From: Hypholoma sublateritium FD-334 SS-4
Lineage: Eukaryota; Basidiomycota; Agaricomycetes; Agaricales; Strophariaceae
Assembly: GCA_000827495.1 (NCBI GenBank)
Contig: KN817531.1
Span: 260,444-324,443 of the forward strand
Direction of reading: 5' to 3'
Length of the DNA: 64,000 bases
This document shows positions 52,313 through 61,610 of this stretch, piece after piece. A model generated the notes under the pieces. That model was not told the origin of the DNA and made no database searches. It saw only the letters and a program-made list of their open reading frames with translations. Within the stretch, counting starts at the first letter, position 1. Each line of letters starts with the position of its first letter. A program made the translations under genes and the position numbers.

Positions 52313-54019
52313 TGCGTTATCTACCGGCGCAAGTAAGCGCACGTAGCGCGTGCTAGTATAAAGCTAATATAGACGGATGTGAGTGTTTTATCTGGCGTCT
52401 GGTTGTGCGAGGCATGCTCACGTAATATCCAGATACGCCCCTGCGGTTTTTTCTAGAAAATAAATGAATAGTTTATACGCTACGGAAGCAAGTGATGTGG
52501 TGGAGATGCGGGCAATATACAGTTGTGGATGTCAATTTACGAAATGACTGCAAACTTTGAGTCTTCAAAAACGAATGAGATTCACGAGTGACTTCGAGGT
52601 ACAAAGTTCCCAGTAAGCAGAGAAGATTAGAAGCGTCGTTTTAGTAGGCACAGAGAGCGAAAAAGCACAGGCCAGACAGACTAGCGGCATCGTATTTCGT
52701 TTCTGGGAACCGTCCATAGATGGGCCGGAGGGAATAGGTCCCTCACCACTGCAGTAGGACGGTGTGGTCCTTTCACGTAATCAGTATGATGGTGAGCACC
52801 GTGAAGGACATGGTGGGCGATGGCTTGAGAGAGAGACTGTGACGCTTTCGAGGAGCGAATCAGAGGATGTAGCGAATGAGAGTGGGTCTGATGTCCCGGT
52901 AACTTTAGACTAACACAAGGAGCGGGCTTCCGTTAATTCTGACGTGATATGTGGGGAAGCCGTAAGAAGCGGGGAAGATTCGCGTGCCCGTGGGGTAGTG
53001 CCACCCCCAGACTCGGATGCTGCGCAAGCGGCGCTGTCCGGAACGCGTCGGATGCATGAATCGAGATGTGGCGTCGTAGAAGCGCTGCGAGCGTTCCATA
53101 AAATGCATCCATTATTACAGTGTGGGGCTGGGGAATTTTCAGTTTGAGATTGTGGCGCGCATTGCAGCCGGGCTTGGAAGCAAATGGTGACGGCAGGCAC
53201 CGAGATAGCGGGGTCGTGCGCCAGATGTACAACGCCCAAGAGGACGCCAAAGGACGCGGACTCGACTTCGTACACCGCGCGCGAGCGTGCGCGTTGGTTC
53301 CCTGCCCCGACTCGCTGTCGAAACAGAACTGCTGCAGCCGCAGCCTAGCCAATCCCGACCAGTTGTGCACGCCTGCCGCTGAGTCGTCCGCTTCATCCCA
53401 AGCGGCCGCATCCTCCTTCGATCCCGCGATTTCAATGCAAACATCAGGTGTCCATGTACTGCCGCCACGATCTTCGCTACACGCACGGTGTGCGGCGCAG
53501 GGTTGGGCCATTAGGACGTGCAGCAGCGTGCATGATGGTCGACGAAGCGACGAGCGGAATTCCGTACGGGCCCATGCAGGGCGTATGTTGTGGGGAGCGC
53601 CGCGCGACGGAAGTCCGCCTGCAACCCCTGAAATACATGAAATTGAATTTCATAGAGGGAAGCCATTGATCTGATAGACCGGGTTACGGATCCCTCAGGG
53701 ACCGGGGAGCTGAGTTCAAAATGAGGGGGTTGGGAGGTCATATGAGCTACTATTAATAGCGTTTCCGACGCGTCGCGTCCTCGTCGCGTCCTGTCGCGTC
53801 GCGCTCTCAAGCTCAGCGCTCAAGTCTTGACCCCGTGCTCGTAGTTATATTGATTATATGTTGTTTTCCATGGCTGAGTAGAGACCATCATATACATACA
53901 GAAGCTAGTCGCTCGATCTCCAAATTATGTATGTCTCACTCACTGACTACGGCGAATTGACAACCGTCCAGAAAGATAGGCTAAAAATATGTATGTGCGC
54001 GATGTGATGCGCCCGTCGC

Positions 54020-54290
54020 AGTCGAGAACATGTCAAATCAAACGATATGGAGGTTCTCCGACACAAGATTCTCCCCTTTACGGAGGATCTTCCTTCCTGC
54101 AGAATGCGGGGAATTCGCACATTTTGACATGTTTCGATCATTGTCGCTACCCCGCCCCCGCGTTGACCCCACATTTGAAGCCCAGCTGTTCCCTGGCTGT
54201 TCCGGTCGGAGAACCGCACCCCGCATTCTCTGGCAGGCAAAAACTTGCAATCAGTCATTGTAGTCATAAATTTTGACATAATCACAGATG
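54020..54290. repeat. Cluster of interleaved inverted repeats
   Basis: Three inverted pairs of about 11 or more bases lie within 220 bp: TCGAGAACATGTCAAAT near 54022 pairs with ATTTTGACATGTTTCGA near 54121; GGTTCTCCGAC near 54052 pairs with GTCGGAGAACC near 54205; AGAATGCGGGG near 54101 pairs with CCCCGCATTCT near 54219. The pairs cross one another and so cannot form a single hairpin. A miniature inverted-repeat element with rearranged ends is one explanation. No coding potential was seen. Confidence 0.5.
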
Positions 54291-55382
54291 ACTCGCGTGC
54301 TATTATGCTCTTGGTTATCGCTGAACGACGAAAGCTTTTTTAACTAATGTTGGAAAGTGCGGCCTGCTCATACCAATGAAAAATAACTGCTCGCCAACAT
54401 CTTGCCTGTTTCTCTCCCAGCCTGCAATGTGCTTCGCCATCTCTAGGAATCTGAGGCTGTGCGCTCGCTATTTCTTGCTCACCACGGGCATCTACCGAGT
54501 AGATCTTTTATGACCGCGGTCGGCCAATTAAACTTCGGCTTACGGCGCGATGGTACCTATTATTCTCTTCCTCTGGGATCTTTCGGGGAGGCGATTCCGC
54601 AAGGTATCCACGCGTATGTACGGAACCCTATGGTCTGGTGATCTCCCAGCCTGTACAACTTATCTATGTAGACCAATTCAATTTGGCGCGTCTTGAGAGG
54701 GCTCAGTGCAGCTGCATATGTAAATTAAGTATCAAATTCGAAAGAGATTTGCCGCTCATCCAAGCGGCGCTGGTTTATTTTAAGCCCCAGTCTGGACGGG
54801 CCTTAAAAGTTTAATATTGTAGGTACACAAAGCCAAATAGAGCAGCTGCACCCAGGCCTGATCGAGGCTCTTTCGGCTGCGCATTCCTCCTCCTTCGGGC
54901 GCCCTATACCTTCCGATAATCGTTTGTAATCACATCTGGTGACTGAATCTTGGCGACGAACTCCTTATTCGATTTCAAAATGTTCAGTCAGAGGCCTGAG
55001 CATACCAATTGTCGGCCCCAGCCACCTGCAAAGCTACGAGCGAATTTTTTGAAGCCCATGCTCGCTGAAAAAGACCAACGGAACGCAATTTGATTGATTT
55101 CGATGACCAGTTGAAGTGGAGTGGCGACTAGGGGGCCTAGGCATCTAGGTATCACATCTAGACTTTGTGTGCCCAAGCTGTGCGTACTCACCTGACCGGC
55201 CTCCGCTTGTCATTCCTTGGGAATAGCTATCCTATCTGGACGAATCGGTGGATGGAGCGCAATCAGCGAACCGTGTAAGCAGACCAGACCCTTCGGGCTC
55301 CGTCCATTCGCAAATGTCTCGAGTGTGTCACGAGTTCACCCTATCGCTAGATCTGTATCCACCTGCATCATAGACTGCTCCT

Positions 55383-55391
55383 TCTATATAA
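55383..55391 (+). promoter_or_regulatory. TATA box of the alcohol dehydrogenase gene
   Basis: TCTATATAAAG lies about 55 bp before the start codon, followed by a C/A-rich leader (CCACAACTACCACCACAAG) typical of strongly expressed fungal glycolysis and fermentation genes. Confidence 0.65.
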
Positions 55392-55441
55392 AGCCCTACG
55401 TCGCGCTCTCCAATTCTACATACCACAACTACCACCACAAG

Positions 55442-56742
55442 ATGTCTACCGCCTCCACCATTCCTAACCTCGTCCTCCCCAAGACGCAGAAGGTCGCCCT
55501 CGTCGCGACTGCCGGAGCCACCGTCGAGATCAAGGACCACCCCATCACGGATCCCGAGGACCTTGCCCCCGGCGAATGTCTCCTCAAGATGCTCTGCACC
55601 GGTGTCTGCCACACGGACTTGCACGCCGCGCTCGGTGACTGGCCCGTTAAGCCCATAACGCCCCTCATCGGTGGTCACGAAGGTGTCGGCGAGATCATCG
55701 CCATCGGCAAGAACACCACCAACAGCCCTGTCCAGCTTGGTCAGCGCGTCGGTGTCAAATGGATTGCCAACTCGTGTTACAACTGCGAGCAGTGCCGCAA
55801 GGGCTACGAGCAAAGTGCGTCGCGTCTGACGTTATCTGATGTGCTGTTATTGATCCGTTATGATTAGATTGCCACAATGTCAAGTTGAGCGGATATACCA
55901 TCGACGGCACCTTCTCGCACTACCTCGTATCATACGTCCACTCTGTCACCCCCATCCCCGACGGCATCAGCAGTGAAGCCGCTGCCTCTATCCTCTGTGC
56001 TGTACGTGCATTTTTCGTGTCTCCTATTCGTCCATGTCTCATTGGTCTTCTTCAATAGGGCCTTACCGTTTACCGCGCACTCAAGTACAGCGAAACAACG
56101 CCCGGAGACTGGGTTGTCATCCCCGGTGCCGGAGGAGGACTCGGCCATCTTGCCGTCCAATATGCCAAGTACATGGGTCGCCGCGTCATTGCCATCGACG
56201 GTGGTGAGGAGAAGCACAAGCTCGTCATGGAGCTCGGTGCCGACTACTGGATCGATTTCACCAAGTCGAAGGACATCGTCGGCGACATCAAAAAGGCCAC
56301 CGGAGGCTACGGTGCACACGCTGCCGTCGTCACAACCGCCTCTGTGCGTCTTGTGTTTACCTTTCCCATCATTCCATGCTGACCCTTGCTCAGTCCTCTG
56401 GATATACCCAAGCCATCGACTACCTGCGCGAGAATGGCCGCTTGATGGCTGTTGGTCTCCCTGCAGACGCAAAACTCGACGCGTCGATCTTCTTCACCGT
56501 GTTCAAATCAATCACCATCCACGGCTCGTACGTCGGTAACCGCCAGGATGCCTTCGAGGCTATCGCCATCGCTGCCTCCGGTGCCGTGAAGTGCCGCTAC
56601 GTGACCAAGAAACTGTCGGACATTGCCCAGTGAGTTTTACCGTGCCATCATTATCTCTGATGTGTGCTGACAGTTGTGCAGGGTTTACGACGACATGGGC
56701 AAGGGAAAAATTGCGGGCCGTATCGTGTTGTCGATGGATTAA
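55442..56742 (+). CDS. Zinc-dependent alcohol dehydrogenase (ADH1 type)
   Basis: This is a cytosolic NAD-dependent interconversion enzyme for ethanol and acetaldehyde, or for similar primary alcohols. Exons 55442-55814, 55868-56001, 56059-56343, 56394-56629 and 56682-56742 join in frame to about 362 residues, close to the yeast ADH1 family. Catalytic zinc ligands are in LCTGVCHTDLHAALGDWP and IGGHEGVGEI. The structural zinc site is NSCYNCEQCRKGYEQNCHN with four Cys. The Rossmann fingerprint is VIPGAGGGLGHLAVQYAK, with IDGGEEK giving the acidic residue that favours NAD over NADP. Late motifs are GLPADAKLDASIFFTVFKSI and GSYVGNRQDAFEAI. All five splice joins fit and no lesion was seen. The TATA box and leader imply strong expression. 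Confidence 0.9.
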
Positions 56743-57876
56743 GTGCGCATCGGTTCTTGCTTCGATATTTTGGAATTTCTTTCTTCGCGGTGGAATCCAT
56801 GGAACAACGTAATGTATCGTAATATATATGTAGAATAGAAAATGCAAAGGTGTACACCAATATCACGTTGAAGTTCTTGTATTCTGACCAGAGTGGGGCA
56901 GTGTTGTATGAAGTGAAGTGCTTAAAGTTCCTTGTCTTGAGTTCGCTGTTACAATTTGCTTTTCGTAGATTGATGAGGTCATTGAACTGACTATCACATA
57001 TGGAGCTATGTCGCTGTCAACGTTGTTCATGAAGCTTTGAAGCCTGCTTGACATGACACCGGTGCGCATGTGCAATTATCGAAGACTCGGTGTGTGAAGG
57101 GGCCGTACCAAGTTGATTGCATTTATCATTTAAAGAACGTTCGCTGCAACTAAGCAGGATCATATGGGCTCCGAGCTAAAATGCCTCACGAGAAAACCAG
57201 AGCAGATGTTAATTATTATACATGGTGTGTTCAAAGAGTAAAATAAAACAATGCACAGGGATTGGGAGTTTGTGATACCGGGAGGATTACTTCAGTTCAA
57301 ATGACGACAACCAGTGCCAGTGGTGCGTAGTACTTACCTCAGCCTTTGGCAGCCTCATATCCGGGCTGCCACATCTCGATTCTCGGGAGGTGGTAGAGCT
57401 AATAAAGGCTACATCATATGTAGATGTGCTGAATAGCTGCACATAAACCATTTTCGAAGAGCGATTATGATGCGCTGATCCTCGAGAACCTGTGGATTTT
57501 TCTGTATAGAATTACGAGGGCGCTTCAAGGTATTTCTATTTTTACTTACTCTTACAAAATCATTTTCTCATACTCTAAATTCCCGCGGTTATCACCTCCT
57601 CCGTGACCCGCATTTCCTTTTGTGATGTTCGCGAATTGGGATTGCACATGGTTGTTTCCATCCCCCGTGAAGAATAGCTCAGGTGGTTCCATAAAATTCC
57701 TTCTATCCTCGTGAATCATCTGAGCCGAAGCTTTGACGTGGGACTAAGGCATCTGGTGATACACAGGAACGTTCGTAATGGACAACTTACTAGCCCACAG
57801 GGCTACCTTCGGCGGCGGGATAAATTGGCAAGACGTCGCGGGTGAGTGCCAGGATATCATTCCTACCTTGAGTGCC
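56743..57876. other. Intergenic between ADH and the first sphingomyelinase gene
   Basis: About 1.1 kb holding the 3' region of ADH and the promoter of the next gene. A start codon at 57778 is in frame with the sphingomyelinase start at 57877. It would add 33 residues before the signal peptide, so the later ATG is preferred. No other gene was seen. Confidence 0.45.
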
Positions 57877-60609
57877 ATGTTGATCTGGACGCGGTTTTTC
57901 CTGCTCCTCACCGTCTGCCTCGTTTCCCAGGCGAGCCTCGTCACAACCATTATTGATGCATTGGAGAGTGCAGTGGACTGCGCCTCGTGCCACACTCTCC
58001 TCGCGGTCCTCCAACCTATAGCCCTGCTCGGCGACACCGTTTTCTCAAATGCTCTCATCGGCGTCTGCGAAGCCAGTGGGGTATGCCCTTATTTTGTCAT
58101 TTATCAACGGCTCTGTCTGAATCCGAGGACGGTCGTAAGGCGGAAGATGATGACGTTTGTCAAGGGCTCTTGTCCGAACAGGGCCCCATCATCGCGCACG
58201 ACCTGCGGAGTATCTCTGCCCTCGGCCAGACGGCGACAAAGCTCTGTGATACGCTTCTCGGGCTCTGCCAGGCACCGGCCGTAAACCCGTTCACGGTCAC
58301 TTTTCCTAAGCCAGCGCCCACTAACCCAAAAGTGTTCACCTCAACTGGGAAGCCGCCGTTCCAAGCTGTACATTTTAGCGACGTCCACATAGACCGCTCT
58401 TACACCGTAAGAAATTCATCTGGGTGCTGAGTACATGCCCGTTTCTCACTTGCAGTTCTAGCCGGGGTCGGAGGTCAACTGCACCAAGCCGATCTGCTGC
58501 AGGAACTTTGCCGACCAAACAGGTCCGGTTGAGGTTCCCGCCCCACCCATTGCAAGCCTCGGATGTGACGCCTCGACGGCGTTGTCGCAGTCGATGCTGA
58601 AGGCAGTCGCAGCTGAAAACACTCTGTTCTCTATTTTTACGGGCGATGTCGTTGAGGGTAAGTGCTAAATTTGACGATGCCACAAGATATTTATTTATAG
58701 ACCCCTTTCCTTGTGATTGTTTTACGCAGCCGCGGTATGGCTGGTCAATCAGTCGTGAGTACCTTATGCCATGTTTTGCTGCCGTTCCAAATTAATTAAC
58801 TGCTCCACATGTAGCCATAACACGTTCGACCTGCAGACCTTCAATAATGAGATGGCGCAGTTTGTCGATTCGCCGGTCTTCCCTGCAATAGGTAAGTTCT
58901 GTTTCTGCTCGGCAGTTTCCTGAAGCCTGAATACAAATTTCCAGGAAACCAGTAAGATATCTCAACCTCACTGTATCTGGTTTATTGACCACATTTTACC
59001 ATCTCCAGTGAAGCCGCGCCTGTCAATAGTTTCCCAAGAAACACAACAAGCGGTGAAAGCGTGCAATGGGTCTTCGATACCCAAAGTGCTGGGTGGAACG
59101 TACGTATAGATCTTCTCTCTTATCATGTCAGATAGTATTGAACCTTCTTGACCTCCAGCAATGGATAGGAACGACCGCATCGGGTGAGGTGCAGCACATG
59201 TCAGGAAGCTACTCTGCAGTTGTGGCGGGGACCACCCTTCGGTTAGCGGATTTCTTTGTCTCTCTATCGTGATATACTCAATTTGGCCCCGTGTTCGTTC
59301 CGTAGAATCATCTCGCTGAACACAATTTATTGGTACAAAGACAAGTGAGTGATATTTGTTACCTAAATTTATTTGTCTTACTCTATCCGTCTATCAGCTT
59401 TTGGCTGTACGACAGCGACTCTCTCCAGTGAGTCCCGCCATTAGTTGACTTACTATCTCATTCATTAATTATACTATATGCAGGCCTGATCCGAATGGCG
59501 TCATATCGTTTGCAGTACAGCAATTACAAGCCGCAGAAGATGCAGGACAACGCGCATGGATCATTGCCCATATGCCACCCAGTAGTGGGGACGCATTCCA
59601 CGACCAGGTAAGTATATTCTACTCGATGGTATCATGGGGGCTCATAACACACCTAGTCGAACTATTTTGACCAAGTTGTTCAACGCTATAAAAACACGAT
59701 TGCCGCTCAATTCTACGGCCATTCTCACGTCGTAAGCCCCGTACAACATGGATCTATATCATAGAAACCTCACTATACATAATTCTTCCAGGACGAATTC
59801 GCCATCGCATATTCGAATTACAGCAACCAAACCGCTGCAAATGCAGATAGTTTTGCCTGGATTGCACCCTCCTTGACGCCGAGACGTACGTTGCTTTTTT
59901 TGCAAAATTCATCGGCCTTATGCTTCATGATCGATTGCAGAGGCCAATCCTACGTTCCGAATTTATGATGTCGATCCCGATACGTACGAAATTATGGACT
60001 CGCGCACCTTTATGAGTATGTATTATACCTGGCTTCGATGCCTCATCCATTGACTAAGGTGAGATTACAGGTGATATGTCCGACCCCAATTTCCAGATCT
60101 CTCGTGAGTAAAACTATGCCCATTAATCTCAACCCTCCGCTCATATGGTGTTGTCCTGTTTAGCTATCTGGGAACAAGAATATAGCGCCCGCGACACTTA
60201 TGGTCCTGCTATTGGCGGATGGCCTGCTAACCAGTCGCTGAGCCCCGCATTTTGGCACCAGGTAACGGAGGCGTTCGAGACCAACGATACTCTCTTCCAG
60301 CAATATATTTCACTTAAAACTAGAGGCGTTGGGGTCACTCCGTGTACTGGGACCTGCAAGACTACAACCATCTGCAATCTACGTGCTCTTCGTGCCGAGA
60401 ATAGCTGCGTATGTGCTCGTTAATGTGAAATGGCTCACAAATTCTCATCTTTGACGCCGTAGAATGTGGCCACTCCGGGCCTGAATTTCCGCCGCTCGGA
60501 ATTGAGTACCAGCACTGCACGCGGAGATGCGGATCACTGTGAGGGCACTAGCGTTGGTTCGATACTCAGAAGGGCTACCTTGAAAGCAGTAAGTATAACC
60601 CTTGTTTGA
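57877..60609 (+). CDS. Acid sphingomyelinase-like phosphodiesterase, copy 1
   Basis: This is a secreted metallophosphoesterase that would cleave sphingomyelin or related phosphodiesters. About 15 exons are separated by introns of roughly 50-60 nt. MLIWTRFFLLLTVCLVSQAS from ATG 57877 is a signal peptide. A saposin-B-type domain follows with Cys pairs (DCASCHTLLAVLQPIALLG, DDVCQGLLSEQGPIIAHDLR, KLCDTLLGLCQAP). The metal-binding motifs are VHFSDVHIDRSYT, FTGDVVE, GNHE (partly made by the 7-nt microexon 58945-58951), RAWIIAHMPP and FYGHSHVDEFAIAY. NCTKPICCRNF is the extra Cys motif of this family. The C-terminal region has FRIYDVDPDTYEIMDSRTFM and WHQVTEAFETND, with a stop at 60607-60609. All ligand residues are intact. 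Copy 2 follows 1 kb downstream in the same orientation. Confidence 0.85.
58945..58951 (+). other. 7-nt microexon coding the GNHE metal site, copy 1
   Basis: GAAACCA lies between TTCCAG and GTAAGA. Splicing ATAG to GAAACCA to TGAAGCC gives I-G-N-H-E-A, the conserved metallophosphatase motif. Without the microexon the motif and the frame are both lost. Confidence 0.8.
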
Positions 60610-61610
60610 GCATCATTCGGAGAAATCTAATAACTGTGCTCATAGTAGTAGCAGAGCTCAAATTCAAATCAATGTTGTTGACAAGTTGTTGATCATGATT
60701 CATGAATACTGAGTAGTAGTAGTAGGTACATTCAAGTGCTGTCATGCTCCTTTGAAGACTCGACATGATATTTTCAGCCCAGAAGGTCGGATATTTCGCA
60801 TTGAGTTCTCATCCGAAAATTCCAGGAAATTTCTCCAGCAAATGAATGGGGATTTTCCGAGTCAGTTTGTGCAGAAGTCAAGCAGAAGTCGTTCATCCCG
60901 CCCAGGCGACTTGGCTCGGCAATGGCCGACCTTCGAGCGGTGCTTCAATTGATTCGGCTCCTTGCCTCCGCGGCCATCCGACTTCCAAAACCAACACCGT
61001 CTGCCTTGAATCCAAGCCGCCCTGCGCTGGACTTGTAGCATGAATCTCCGCGACTCCGATCACTTTTAAGCAACCAATGGGCTCAGGAGCTATGTCCCTG
61101 AACGACGTTCTCTACCTCTACATACTCGAACCAGAGAAAACTGGGCGAATACATTTACTCCCAATTTTCAGGCTATATTGTATCCCCCCCAATTGTCGTC
61201 TTCATCCGTCTGCACAGGACCCCTTTCATTGGTTGCTTATTCACATGCAAGTGAATCCAGGGCAACATCGCGCTTAAATGAACGAACCTTTCCCTTCTAT
61301 CAAAGTTCTCGTCAAGGTAGCGTTCAACGTGCTCGGAAACCGCTAGGTTACCACTCATACCTTCAATTTCACAGGTCGCGATAGGTCGGTATATTCATAT
61401 AATGAGGCTTCTGGCAATTACAAGCGCCTGTGGCATCACGAACGTGAACCTAGATGAACTGGCAAAAGCTTGCGATTTGAGTATGCACTTCTGGTGCCGA
61501 GAATCTTGGCACACACGTTATTCGATACCCCGCAGCCTGCGGCCATTCGATTGCAACTTAAAGGCGAAAACTCTTCGAATGGTAGTAGAAAAAGTGTCCG
61601 CGACAACGAC
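60610..61610. other. Spacer between the two sphingomyelinase genes
   Basis: About 1 kb with the 3' region of copy 1 and the promoter of copy 2. No gene or copied segment was recognised in it, so the duplication was either limited to the gene body or the flanks have diverged. Confidence 0.45.

Larger units (their letters stand above)
51159..55441. other. Gene-poor region, about 4.3 kb
   Basis: Contains the pheromone-like mini ORF at 52223 and the inverted-repeat cluster at about 54020-54290, both listed separately, plus a short GTCGCGTC-type repeat near 53765-53805. The minus-strand ORFs 51248-51835 and 52933-53511 lack family motifs. The part of the first between 51300 and 51600 (FDEVRISRAPRRFPTTRRR, MPSRWDDGVGLPWNPRIPLG) could be a fragment of a real protein. 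The right end is the promoter of the alcohol dehydrogenase. Confidence 0.4.

Noticed and set aside
52933..53674. ORFs on both strands (minus 52933-53511, plus 53120-53674)
   Set aside because: They overlap each other, neither has a motif or plausible splice continuation, and the composition is GC-driven.
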